Below, in pieces: positions 17,529 to 26,500 of a stretch of DNA of 64,000 bases. The stretch comes from Frankiaceae bacterium. GTDB taxonomy: Bacteria > Actinomycetota > Actinomycetes > Mycobacteriales > SCTD01. The notes under the pieces were generated by a model, which saw only the letters and a list, made by a program, of their open reading frames with translations, had not been told where the DNA came from and ran no database searches. Each line of letters begins with the position of its first letter. Position 1 is the first letter of the stretch. The translations under genes were made by a program, and so were the position numbers. The DNA lies in NCBI GenBank assembly GCA_016650445.1, contig JAENVS010000036.1, positions 1 to 64,000 of the forward strand, read 5' to 3'.

Positions 17529-18379
17529 CACGAGATCCAGTACGGGATACGGGAGCGGGTGTGTGAGAAGACCAACATGCCGGCACCCACGTTGACCGCC
17601 GTGATGACGACCGCCCCCACGAACGGGTGCAGCGCTGCGTTGCCCAGCAGCGGGCCACGGATCGTCTCGAGCAGGTAGTAGAAGGGGTTCCAGGCCAGCA
17701 GGCTGGCGCGCTTCTGGCCGCTCAGCGAGTCGACGCGCCAGAAGATCGGTGTGAAGAAGGACAGCATCTGCAGAACAGACGCCACCACCGGCCCGATGTC
17801 CCTGAAGCGTGCCACCGCCGGGGCCAGCCACAAGCCCAGCGCGAAGCCGTTGAGGGCTATCAGGAGGAGAGCGGGGATCACGAGCAACGTGGCGACGTTG
17901 AACACCAGCAGCCCGGCTGCGGCGATCACTACGAGGATGACAAGGTGATGCGCGAACTGCAGGAACTCGACGGAGACACCGCGAAGCAGGAGCGCTGACA
18001 GCGGCTGTCGACTGCTGACGATGCTCGAGGCCTCGCCGACGAAGACGTTTGCGCAAAACCGCGTCATGCCTCCGAGCAGCGAGAACACGATGACCCCGAT
18101 CGCGACGTACGGGAGGAAGACGCGGACCGGTTGGTGGAAGAGGGTACCGAACAGGAAGGTGATGCCGGCCACGTAGACAAGTGTCTGCAGCGTGAGCCAC
18201 CACGGACCGACGACGGTACGGCTGTACTGACTCTTGATCTCGTTCAACGCGAGGAACGTCCAAAGCCGCCAGCGGCGAAAGCCCTCGGCCAGGTCTCCGG
18301 TAGCGGCACGGGCCCGCTCGCCCGGAGGCGCGTCGAGCGCCGCATAGCCGTGCCACGTCGTCCAGGTCGGCGTCGTCAT
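17528..18379 (-). CDS. wzm: Polysaccharide ABC exporter permease, Wzm-like
   Basis: A 283-residue ABC-2 permease with about six membrane segments and a typical cytoplasmic N-terminal amphipathic start (FLALNEIKSQYSRTVVGPWW). The family motif NPFYYLLETIRGPLL occurs near the C-terminus. It forms the channel through which the ATPase next to it pushes the finished glycan. ATG at 18379 overlaps the stop of the upstream gene as ATGA. Confidence 0.9.
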   Translation of the reverse strand: MTTPTWTTWHGYAALDAPPGERARAATGDLAEGFRRWRLWTFLALNEIKSQYSRTVVGPWWLTLQTLVYVAGITFLFGTLFHQPVRVFLPYVAIGVIVFSLLGGMTRFCANVFVGEASSIVSSRQPLSALLLRGVSVEFLQFAHHLVILVVIAAAGLLVFNVATLLVIPALLLIALNGFALGLWLAPAVARFRDIGPVVASVLQMLSFFTPIFWRVDSLSGQKRASLLAWNPFYYLLETIRGPLLGNAALHPFVGAVVITAVNVGAGMLVFSHTRSRIPYWIS

Positions 18380-20769
18380 GACACGCCCTGTCCCGACAAG
18401 ACGACGTTCGAGCGGACAGATTCTGCGGTGACGATCGCCTGACCGTTGCTTCGGACGAGTACGCCCATGACCCGCTCCACCGCGTGCGCGGTGCCGCCGT
18501 TCGTCTGGCCGAGCTCAGGCTCGAAATCCCTTTCCTGCCTCAGATCCAGTTGCTTGAGCTTCGGCACCAGCCCGCCGTCCAGCCAGTACATGGAGCCGGC
18601 CGGAAACTCGAGGGCACCCGGCGTGAAGCCAGCTCCAGTTCGAGCGACTAACTCGCGCACGCGCCCGACGAGCGGTCCGAGGTCCTCCTGCCCGTGGATG
18701 TTGCCTGCAGGCACGATGCAGCCGACGGACTTGTCGTTGGCCACGACGTCCGCGAACAGTGCTGCGTCGTCGGGGTTGGGCAGCAGGCCGTGCCATAAGG
18801 CTCGTCGCCACTCGTCGCCGTCACTGCGGTGTGGCGACTTCTTCGTGTGGAGCTTGAGCACGGCCTTGTAGCCGTCGAGCCGGCCGGAGTTCACGAACGT
18901 GAAGAACGGCGCGACGTCGCGCCCGCGGTTCGGCAGCACCTCGATGAAGGCGCGGGGGAAGCGGTGTCGAACCTCGTCACGAAGGTGATCGGTGTGCCCC
19001 TCGGTGAGGCTGACGAACAGGTCGTGGGCCTGTCGCAGGTTGCCCAGCTGTGCCGCCAGCGGTTCCCACAGCTCCGGGTAGAAGACATGGGCCACCACGG
19101 CTATGGATGGACGTCGCTTTCGTCCCTTCGTGCCACCGTCAGGCGCAGGACGCAGCTTGCGTTGGCGGCGTTCGCGCCGCAGGAACCGGGTCCACCGCCA
19201 GGAGCGGCTCTGGAAGGCCCCCGCGTACATGGCGTGAACGGCTGCGGTTTCGGCCAGCGCACGTGCAGCCGATTCCTCGGCGTGAGCGAGCTGCAGTCTT
19301 ATCTCGGCATTCGCATGCTCTTTCAGGGACAGCCGGTCGGATTCCGCGTGTTCGTGCTCGGACTGAGCGGCGGCTAGCTGCTGCTCGAGCACCTTCAACC
19401 GGTCTTTCAGCTCGGCGGCCGTCTGCTCGGACTGCACCGCAAGGCGCCGCTGGTCCGTCTCGAGCAGCTGGCAGCGATCTTTCAGGCCGCCGACGACTGC
19501 GTCGCGCTGTTCAACCGCCCGCTGCAGACTCGCTGCCGATGCGGCAAGAGGCGACAGCCGATCGACGTCTTCCTTGCGCCGGATGACCTCCTGTCGGGCC
19601 TCGGCTAACTGCTCGCTGAGACCGCATGTACGCGCTTCAAGATCGGCCAGCCTCTGCCCGTCCTCCTGCTGCGCCCGACGAGCGGCGGCGAGCTCAGCGA
19701 CCAGGTCTCGGTGCCGGACGGTCTCTTGCTCGAGGTATTGGACTCGGGCATGCAGGACGCTGGCCTCATCGCGAGCCTGCCGCAGGTCGTGGGCTGTGTG
19801 CTCATCAGACGCCGTGAGCCGGTCCAGTGCCTCACGTGTCCTGCGGTACTGCGCCAGGACGCGCGCAGACGATGGCGGCACCCGCAGGTGCTGTAGCCCC
19901 TCTACCGCGACCACATCGGCCGGCAGACGCTGCAAGCTGCGATACAACGACAGTTGCGCGCCCGTGAGGTGCTCGAACCGTTCTTGAACTGTCGACGGCG
20001 GTCCGAGCAGGTCGGCATCGAACGTGTCCGCGAACTCGTCGGTTGTCGGAAGCGCTAGGCATCGTCGTACGAGCTGGACGAGCTCTCGGCGTCGCTCGGG
20101 ATCAGCGCTCAGCTGGTCCGCGTCGACGAAGATCGCGCTACTGCCGGCTAGACCCCTTAGGGCCGAGACGCAATACACCTCCCACAACGACAGGCCTGCA
20201 ACGAGGTCGATGCCGTCCCGCCTCAGGAGCGAGCGGGCGACCGCCATCGGATCCCGGTGACAGAAGACGTAGAGCGTCTCCGGACCCCACACCCGACGCC
20301 ACACCGGCAGCAGCAGCGCGAGACGGGGGTCCTTCACGAGCGGTGGGCCGGCCTCGAACGTGGCGGCGAGCGAGGTCCACAGGGCGCGAGCGGCCGGGAC
20401 GAAGTCGTCTGCTGCGGCGTCGATCGCGTCGATCGTGGGCGGGGCCCACCAGTCGCCACCGAGTTTGGTCAGTACGTGTTGGTCGAATTCCGTGACCTGG
20501 GTGTTCTCGGCGTAGCCACGGGGATTCGCCGCGCTGCTGTCCATGAGCGTGCCCAGATCCCCCAGGCTCAGGCCGTTCTTTCCCAGCAGGCTGGCCACGG
20601 CGCTGGTGGCGCTTCGGTGCATGCCGACCACGGCCACGCGCCGCGCCGCCGGGAGCTGAGAGGCGTTGGCGGAGCTGATCGGGACGAGGACGTGGTCGTC
20701 GACGTCATCCAGCTCTGCCACGGGGTGGCGCTCCTGTCCTGTACGACCGATTCTTGCTGTGCTGTGCAT
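18376..20769 (-). CDS. Sulfotransferase, coiled coil and RgpF-like fusion
   Basis: A 797-residue fusion. Residues about 40-265 resemble a sulfotransferase: the P-loop variant VVGMHRSATSAVASLL is followed by VFCHRDPMAVARSLLRRD. Residues about 290-515 are a long coiled coil rich in Arg, Glu, Gln and Ala. Residues about 550-797 are an RgpF (rhamnan synthesis F) domain, with IAVVAHVFYPELWEPL, LPNRGRDVAPFF and VLKLHTKKSPHRSDGDEWR. ATG 20769 (MHSTARIG) is used because the longer upstream frame is low-complexity; no strong ribosome site is seen. It probably glycosylates and possibly sulfates the polymer before export by the adjacent ABC pair. Confidence 0.82.
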   Translation of the reverse strand: MHSTARIGRTGQERHPVAELDDVDDHVLVPISSANASQLPAARRVAVVGMHRSATSAVASLLGKNGLSLGDLGTLMDSSAANPRGYAENTQVTEFDQHVLTKLGGDWWAPPTIDAIDAAADDFVPAARALWTSLAATFEAGPPLVKDPRLALLLPVWRRVWGPETLYVFCHRDPMAVARSLLRRDGIDLVAGLSLWEVYCVSALRGLAGSSAIFVDADQLSADPERRRELVQLVRRCLALPTTDEFADTFDADLLGPPSTVQERFEHLTGAQLSLYRSLQRLPADVVAVEGLQHLRVPPSSARVLAQYRRTREALDRLTASDEHTAHDLRQARDEASVLHARVQYLEQETVRHRDLVAELAAARRAQQEDGQRLADLEARTCGLSEQLAEARQEVIRRKEDVDRLSPLAASAASLQRAVEQRDAVVGGLKDRCQLLETDQRRLAVQSEQTAAELKDRLKVLEQQLAAAQSEHEHAESDRLSLKEHANAEIRLQLAHAEESAARALAETAAVHAMYAGAFQSRSWRWTRFLRRERRQRKLRPAPDGGTKGRKRRPSIAVVAHVFYPELWEPLAAQLGNLRQAHDLFVSLTEGHTDHLRDEVRHRFPRAFIEVLPNRGRDVAPFFTFVNSGRLDGYKAVLKLHTKKSPHRSDGDEWRRALWHGLLPNPDDAALFADVVANDKSVGCIVPAGNIHGQEDLGPLVGRVRELVARTGAGFTPGALEFPAGSMYWLDGGLVPKLKQLDLRQERDFEPELGQTNGGTAHAVERVMGVLVRSNGQAIVTAESVRSNVVLSGQGVS

Positions 20770-20809
20770 CGTAGGCAACGTCTGAACGGGACGCTTGGGG
20801 ATCAAGCCG

Positions 20810-22177
20810 CTAGGCGTTCGTGGGCCGCGGGGGCCGGAAGGCGGCTTGAAGGCGCCGGCGCGCAGGCAAGCGGCCGAATGCCACGCGGGAGACTTCACGC
20901 GCGAGCGCCCAGTGGCGGTTGCCCTCCTCGGCGGTGGGATCTGCTGCGGTAGCAAACAGCCCGCGAACAGTGTGCAGGGCGAGCGCTTGCACGCTGCCGA
21001 GCACCGGCTCGGGAAGCCATGTCGCGGCCGCATCCGCTGCGAGGACGTCCGGGCCGGCATGGACTGGGAGCGGCAGCCCCGCGGCGGCCAGTCGGTGTCT
21101 TGCCCACGCCCAGGCGCCCGCCATGCGCTGCGGCGGGTCGCCCCGCTGAAGTCGGCGTCGCAGCCGCGCCCACCTCCATTTCACGACGAGCAGCCTGAGG
21201 AGGACGGGCAGCACGAGGGCGGCTACGAGCACGAGCAGGATCAGCAGCCACCAGCGATGTACCGGCGGCTGGGGTGCGGTCCGGGCCTTCACCTTGGGCT
21301 TGGACTGGGCCTTGGTCGTCGGCTTCAACGAGGGATGCGGCCTTGCCGTCTTCGGCGGCGGCGTCCGGTGGGAGGGCACCCCTACCACCGGTGGTACGAC
21401 CGGTCGGACGAGCGGCGGCTTGGGGGATGACGACGACGATGCGACCGTGGTTGGCATTGGAGAGGGAGTCGGCGACGGCGACGGCGATGGCGTGGGGGAG
21501 TACCTGGTTAGCACCTGGGGAGGTTGGATCCGACTATCGATCTGCCCCGCGGCGATGAGCACGGGAGGTCGGTCGTCGATGACGTTCTGCAACAGCGCGA
21601 GCCCGGTTGCGACGGCCGCGCACAACAGCGCTATGACCACTGGCACCCACCGTCGCGGCGGCGGAGTGAACCATCGGCGGCGATGACGCTCGACGGCGGA
21701 GCTGGACAGGACGCAGCCAATCGCTGCGGCGACGGCGACGAACCGGACCTCGCCGGCGGAACCCAGTGCCAGCGCGCCGATGACGATCCCGGCGACAGGG
21801 ACCAGGAACACGAGACCGAGCCGGTCGGCCAAGCACAGCGCGAGCGAGATCCCGCACCCCGCGAGAAAGGTGGATCTCGCGATGGGACCGCTGCTTTCGC
21901 CGCCTATGACATTGGCGAGCTCCGCGACGGCCAACGCCAGCGCCGGGCCGAGTAGGGCGGCGCGGACAGGGCGACGACGGGAGATCAGACGTATGACGAG
22001 GAGCGCGGCTGCGATGGCGCCAGGCAGCACGTACGTCAGCAGGGCCGGAACCGTGACCGAGCCGGCGTAGCACAGCGTCGCGACGAGGCACGTAGCGACG
22101 ACAGCTGCGCCCGTGCGCACGGGGAGCGGCTCCCGAGGTCGCGTCCTCAGCGCACCCGTGCCAGTTGCCGTCACCAC
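20810..22177 (-). CDS. TgpA-like membrane protein lacking the transglutaminase core
   Basis: A 455-residue protein that starts GTG at the stop of the DUF58 gene (TAGTG). Residues about 1-190 contain roughly six hydrophobic segments, as in TgpA-type transglutaminase membrane proteins. A proline/serine/threonine and lysine-rich linker follows (about 215-310), then one membrane segment (HRWWLLILLVLVAALVLPVLL) and a C-terminal region resembling DUF4129 that ends near residue 455. Normal TgpA proteins carry a transglutaminase domain with Cys-His-Asp between the membrane part and the last helix. None is visible: the linker has no cysteine. The gene keeps the usual MoxR-DUF58-TgpA order, so it is probably a catalytically dead or structural version. 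Confidence 0.7.
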   Translation of the reverse strand: MVTATGTGALRTRPREPLPVRTGAAVVATCLVATLCYAGSVTVPALLTYVLPGAIAAALLVIRLISRRRPVRAALLGPALALAVAELANVIGGESSGPIARSTFLAGCGISLALCLADRLGLVFLVPVAGIVIGALALGSAGEVRFVAVAAAIGCVLSSSAVERHRRRWFTPPPRRWVPVVIALLCAAVATGLALLQNVIDDRPPVLIAAGQIDSRIQPPQVLTRYSPTPSPSPSPTPSPMPTTVASSSSSPKPPLVRPVVPPVVGVPSHRTPPPKTARPHPSLKPTTKAQSKPKVKARTAPQPPVHRWWLLILLVLVAALVLPVLLRLLVVKWRWARLRRRLQRGDPPQRMAGAWAWARHRLAAAGLPLPVHAGPDVLAADAAATWLPEPVLGSVQALALHTVRGLFATAADPTAEEGNRHWALAREVSRVAFGRLPARRRLQAAFRPPRPTNA

Positions 22178-23307
22178 TAGGCGAGGTCTTCCGCGCGCTC
22201 GACATCGACGACGCGGCCCGGCAACCCGGCTGCCGGTTCGCGGGCGGCGACCCGGATAAGCACCGTCGCCGGAACGATTTTCGCGAGCGCAGACAGCGAG
22301 TTCAGGGTCTTCTGGCCGGGGCTGCCACTGACGAGCACGACCCGGGCACACCGAGTCCGTCGAACGATGCCGGGCAGCTCCTGCGGCGACGCTGAAACCG
22401 GGGCGACGGGCTGTACGACCGCCAGTACATCCAGGAGAGCACCCGTCGCGCCGGGTGCAGCGGACGTCACGCTGGACCCGCCGGTGGCGACGACAAGGTG
22501 CACCTGCTCTGCCGCTGCCTGCGCGCAGGCAACGGAGGCAGCGACTTCGACGGCGACTTCGAAGCGCTCCACGTCGGCGGCAACACCGTACTGCCCATCG
22601 GAGCGGTACGCCGTCAGGTCGGTGTCGAGAACAATGGTTGTTCCGGTGGTGGCCGCCGCGACCTGCTGGCGGACCATCAGTCGGCCGGCACGGGCGGATG
22701 AACGCCAGTGCACGGTCCGGGGCTCGTCCCCTAGGACGTACTCGCGCAGTGCGAAGAAGTGCTCGTCTCCCATCCGCCGGCTGGCGCTCTCCGACTCGCC
22801 GGCGAGGTTGCTGGCAAGAACGGAGCGGCGTACCCGGTGCGTACGCGGATGCACGGTCACCGTGCCCGCGTCGGCGCGCCCTACGACCCGCCGCACTACG
22901 CCCCACGCATCGCCTTGAACGACCGTGTATGGCCCCGCCACCCAATGGCCACGACGGCTGGTGTCGATCGGAGCCGCAACCGCTGTCCAGCCGTCCGCGC
23001 GGCGCTTCGGCAGCCGCACGGAGCTGAGCGGGCGGTTGATATCGCCTTCCACCAGCCGCAGGCCGGCCCGGCGCCGCGGCACGTCGACCTTCAGGCGGAC
23101 CGACGCCGGCCGCCCCCGCACCACGCGCATGTCACGGCGCTCTATCGAAAGGGTCACCTGCACGCGGCGTAGGCCCGCGACGACCAGGACCACGACGAGC
23201 GTGGCACCAGCCCCGCCGAGCGCGGACATCTCCGGCCAGCGCAGCAGAAGTCCGGCGCCGACCAGGGCAAGCGAGCCGAGTAGTAACGCCAGCGCGCGCC
23301 CGGTCAC
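22177..23307 (-). CDS. DUF58 domain protein
   Basis: A 376-residue DUF58 protein. Two N-terminal membrane helices (RALALLLGSLALVGAGLLL and the following Ala/Val-rich stretch) lead to a cytoplasmic region with the family motif, FFALREYVLGDEPRTVHWRSSA. A VWA-like half follows (TTIVLDTDL). GTG at 23307 overlaps the MoxR stop as GTGA. DUF58 proteins act with MoxR ATPases and TgpA-like proteins in many bacteria, probably in assembly or maturation of envelope complexes. Here the cassette lies inside a polysaccharide export operon. Confidence 0.85.
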   Translation of the reverse strand: MTGRALALLLGSLALVGAGLLLRWPEMSALGGAGATLVVVLVVAGLRRVQVTLSIERRDMRVVRGRPASVRLKVDVPRRRAGLRLVEGDINRPLSSVRLPKRRADGWTAVAAPIDTSRRGHWVAGPYTVVQGDAWGVVRRVVGRADAGTVTVHPRTHRVRRSVLASNLAGESESASRRMGDEHFFALREYVLGDEPRTVHWRSSARAGRLMVRQQVAAATTGTTIVLDTDLTAYRSDGQYGVAADVERFEVAVEVAASVACAQAAAEQVHLVVATGGSSVTSAAPGATGALLDVLAVVQPVAPVSASPQELPGIVRRTRCARVVLVSGSPGQKTLNSLSALAKIVPATVLIRVAAREPAAGLPGRVVDVERAEDLA

Positions 23308-24317
23308 GCCTGCCCGGCGCGCGGTGGTGCTGCCACCGCCTCTATCGCGCGGGCGATTGCGTCGTTCGCGTCGCCGCCCGATGACTCGAAGGAGGACGAC
23401 ACGAGCACACGGTGAGACAGCACCGGCCCTGCGAGCCACTGGATGTCGGAGGGTACGACGAACGGACGGCCCTCCAACGCGGCGCGCACTCGGCTCGTCC
23501 GCAGCAGCCCCAGGGCGCCGCGCGGACTCGACCCGAGGCGCAACTCGGGCATCTGTCGCGTGTGCGCCACGAGGCTAACGGCGTAGTCCATGACGGGAGC
23601 GGAGACATGCGTACGTCGTGCCTGAGCGACGAGCCGCGCCACCTCTTGCCCTGACGTCACTGTCGGCACATGGCCGACGTCTGAGCCCGCGTGTGCCGCA
23701 GCGAGGATCCGGACCTCGGCGTCGTGGTCGGGGTAGCCGACGGTCGACTTCAGCAGGAAGCGGTCGAGCTGCGCCTCCGGCAGCGGGTAGGTGCCGTCCA
23801 TCTCGACCGGGTTCTGCGTCGCCATGACCATGAACGGGCGAGGCACCGGGTGGGATCGGCCGTCGACGGTGACGGTGCGCTCCTCCATGACCTCGAGCAG
23901 CGCGGACTGGGTCCGCGGCGACGCCCGGTTGATCTCGTCGGCGAGCACGACGTTGGCGAACACCGGCCCGGGGTGGAAGACGAAGCTGCTGGAGTCCTGG
24001 TGGAAGACCGAGACGCCGGTGACGTCGCCGGGCAGCAAGTCGGGGGTGAACTGGATGCGCTGCCACGGCGCGCCGAGCGCGCTCGCGAGGCTGCGCGCCA
24101 GCGAGGTCTTCCCAACACCCGGCACGTCCTCGAGCAGCAGGTGGCCCTCGGCGAGCAGGCATGTCAGCGCCAGGTCGACGACCTCCGCCTTGCCCTGCAT
24201 GAACCCGTTGACGGCGGCGCTGATCCGCGCCACGTCGGCGGCGAACGCCTGCGCTTCCGGCTCCGTCAGGGGCTCGCCTGACCCCTGCTCGAGCAAGGCG
24301 CTCGTCTCGGCCGTCAC
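23304..24317 (-). CDS. MoxR family AAA+ ATPase
   Basis: A 337-residue MoxR ATPase. Walker A is VPGVGKTSLARSLA, Walker B is NVVLADEINRASPRTQ, and sensor regions MATQNPVEMDGTYPLPEAQL and RFLLKS follow. It has the expected length for the family. MoxR proteins use ATP for chaperone-like assembly of partner complexes, here most likely the DUF58 and TgpA-like proteins encoded next, with a GTGA overlap. Its own GTG start overlaps the stop of the RgpF-WbsX gene as GTGA, so the cassette is coupled to glycan genes on both sides. Confidence 0.92.
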   Translation of the reverse strand: MTAETSALLEQGSGEPLTEPEAQAFAADVARISAAVNGFMQGKAEVVDLALTCLLAEGHLLLEDVPGVGKTSLARSLASALGAPWQRIQFTPDLLPGDVTGVSVFHQDSSSFVFHPGPVFANVVLADEINRASPRTQSALLEVMEERTVTVDGRSHPVPRPFMVMATQNPVEMDGTYPLPEAQLDRFLLKSTVGYPDHDAEVRILAAAHAGSDVGHVPTVTSGQEVARLVAQARRTHVSAPVMDYAVSLVAHTRQMPELRLGSSPRGALGLLRTSRVRAALEGRPFVVPSDIQWLAGPVLSHRVLVSSSFESSGGDANDAIARAIEAVAAPPRAGQA

Positions 24318-26500
24318 CGTCGGAGCCTACCCACGTGGAGGTCCCTCAGGGCCTCGAGGTTCGCGCGGCCGAACCGCAGATCCGGCTCGAGCTGAGCTCC
24401 CTCAGCCCACTCGTTCCAGGCGTTGACGAACAGCAGCGGCTCCCCGGGGCCGGCAACCGCGGCCTCCGCAGCCCGCGCCGCCCAGCGACGGAAGGACACC
24501 GGGTTACCGCCGTGGAAGACGTACGCCGCCTCGCCCCGGCGGGGGGTGTTGTCCCAGCCGGGCATGACGCCGGGGTGCACGCGCAGGCCGTGCGGCCCGA
24601 CCACCGAGAGGTCGGCGCCGTCGATCGCGCCGTCGTACGACATGACGTCGCCGGTCGTCCCACCGACCAGTCCGGGCGCCAACCCCGCCACCGACTGGAT
24701 GCCGATCCCGGACCCGGGCGGGAAGCGGACCAGGCCGTCGAGCGCGGAGCCGACGTCGCGGCTGAAGCCCTCGAAGTCGCGGGACGGCGTCACGGCGAGC
24801 ACGTGCAGCCCGCCCAGCCCATCCGCAGCCGCGCGTCGCTTCCAGTGCTCGATGACCTCTCCCCCGCGCGGCACGTGGCCGATGCGGTAGACGACGAGCA
24901 GCGGCACGCCGTCGACGCGGATGTACCGCGGGTCGCGCAGCGCCGGCAGGATGTCGTCGTAGTAGGCGTCCTCCCAGCCGGGGCGGTAGGTCTGCGCGAT
25001 GAGGACGTCGTTCTCGAGCCCGTCCCAGGTGCGCGTCCAGTTTTCGTTCGCCCAGCACAGCGCGAATGGGAAGTCGATGCTCGGGTCGGCGAGCAGGTTG
25101 CGCAGCGGGGTGTCGAGCAGCGGCTTGCCGTCGAACCAGTAGTGGTGCATGACGAAGCCGTCGACGCCGTACTCACGGGCCAGGGCAGCTTGCGACCGCA
25201 GCACGTCAGGGTCTGACAGGTCGTAGCGCCCGAGCTCGCCGGGCTCTACCGGTTGGCGGTGACCCTCGTAGAGGGGCTGCGCCTTCGCGACGTTGTCCCA
25301 GTCGGTGAAGCCCTCCCCCCACCACGCGTCGTTCTCCGGGCTGCGGTGGAACTGCGGGAGGTAGAAGGCCAGCACCCGCGGCTGCGTCTGCTTCCCGCGC
25401 CGCGCTCGGTGCAGCCGCGAGGGCACGTCGTCGGTCTCGACGATGTCGAGCCCCGAGGCCGTGGCCAGTACGCCGACGAAGCGCTCGAGCGCATGGGCCG
25501 TCGAGCCGTCGAGGTGGTCGGCCTCGGGCTCGAAGTGCTCGACCGTGAGCTGCAGGTCGGCGAGGCGCTGGAAGACCCACGGGCGTGCCCAGTACATCGA
25601 GCCGGCGGGATATTGCAGCGCGTCCGGGTCGAACGCGAACGGGAACCTCGCGGCCAACGCCTCCACGAGCTCGCGGTCCGACCCCCACGTCTCCGCGCCG
25701 CGGATGTGCCCGCTGGGCGCGACGATGCCGACGTCGCGGTCGCGCCGGAACAGGTCCAGGATGCGGTCGACGCCCATCGGCGACGGCAGCACGCCGTCCA
25801 GCAGCGTGATCCGCCACGCGTCGCCGTCGAGGCGGTGCGGGCTGCGCTTGGTGTGCACCTTCAGGATCGCGTCGTAGCCCTCGAACAGGCCCATGCCGGC
25901 GAGCTCGATCAGCGGCCCCAGGTCGCGGCCGTAGTTCTCGACGTGGTGGATGCGCGCATGCGGGATGCGCCGGTTGATCTCGTGTTCGAGGCTCTCGGCG
26001 CGGCCCTTCACGAGGGTGACGATGAGGTCGTAGGCCTCTGGCAGCCGCGCCAGCCGGTCCTCGATGTCCGGCCACACCTCGGGGTAGTAGACGTGGGCGA
26101 CCACGAGGATGCGTGGCCCTGCCGGCCGGGGGTCGGGCCGGAGCCGGTCCTCCGCGGCCGAGCGGAACGGCAGCCGCAGCAGGGGGCTTTCCGCAGTCAC
26201 CAGGTGGCGTCCGTTGGGGGCCACCGGCGGAAACAGGCCCGTCGTAGGAGTGGAGCCCTGGCGGTCGCTGCGTCGCGCAAGTCGATGGGGCAACGCCTTC
26301 GCGCGCCGACGCATGAGGCGGCCCTTGCCCGCGACCCCGCGCAGCGGCGAGGTCGCCCGCCAGGAGACGGAGGTGAGCACCTCCGTCATCTGCCGGCGGT
26401 ACTCGTTGGCGGCCGCCTCGAGCTGTCCGACACGGATGCGGAGCGAGTCGTTCTCCTCGCGCAGGGCGTCGACCAGATCGTGATCGGGCAGCTCATCCAC
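24314..26500 (-). CDS. RgpF-WbsX fusion glycan-synthesis protein
   Basis: A 728-residue fusion. Residues about 8-45 are a heptad coiled coil. Residues about 130-360 are an RgpF domain (ILVVAHVYYPEVWPDIEDRL, HVENYGRDLGPLIEL, LKVHTKRSPHRLDGDAWR). Residues about 378-725 are WbsX/GH99-like (VLAFYLPQFHRSPENDAWWG, CWANENWTRTWDG, LFVNAWNEWAEGAQLEP). It shares the WbsX type with the protein at 7560-11024 and RgpF with the one at 18376-20769. ATG at 26500 overlaps the GT4 stop. A partial, broken copy of its first 115 codons lies at 29515-29856. It likely builds part of the glycan repeat unit. Confidence 0.87.
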   Translation of the reverse strand: MDELPDHDLVDALREENDSLRIRVGQLEAAANEYRRQMTEVLTSVSWRATSPLRGVAGKGRLMRRRAKALPHRLARRSDRQGSTPTTGLFPPVAPNGRHLVTAESPLLRLPFRSAAEDRLRPDPRPAGPRILVVAHVYYPEVWPDIEDRLARLPEAYDLIVTLVKGRAESLEHEINRRIPHARIHHVENYGRDLGPLIELAGMGLFEGYDAILKVHTKRSPHRLDGDAWRITLLDGVLPSPMGVDRILDLFRRDRDVGIVAPSGHIRGAETWGSDRELVEALAARFPFAFDPDALQYPAGSMYWARPWVFQRLADLQLTVEHFEPEADHLDGSTAHALERFVGVLATASGLDIVETDDVPSRLHRARRGKQTQPRVLAFYLPQFHRSPENDAWWGEGFTDWDNVAKAQPLYEGHRQPVEPGELGRYDLSDPDVLRSQAALAREYGVDGFVMHHYWFDGKPLLDTPLRNLLADPSIDFPFALCWANENWTRTWDGLENDVLIAQTYRPGWEDAYYDDILPALRDPRYIRVDGVPLLVVYRIGHVPRGGEVIEHWKRRAAADGLGGLHVLAVTPSRDFEGFSRDVGSALDGLVRFPPGSGIGIQSVAGLAPGLVGGTTGDVMSYDGAIDGADLSVVGPHGLRVHPGVMPGWDNTPRRGEAAYVFHGGNPVSFRRWAARAAEAAVAGPGEPLLFVNAWNEWAEGAQLEPDLRFGRANLEALRDLHVGRLRR

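Noticed and set aside
16870-18356. Long Wzt frame running through the permease gene
   Set aside because: Only the part from ATG 17528 has ATPase sequence; the rest is out-of-frame permease DNA rich in Arg.
22178-22945. Upstream extension of the TgpA-like frame
   Set aside because: It is antisense-like filler inside DUF58 in another frame; the real start couples to the DUF58 stop.
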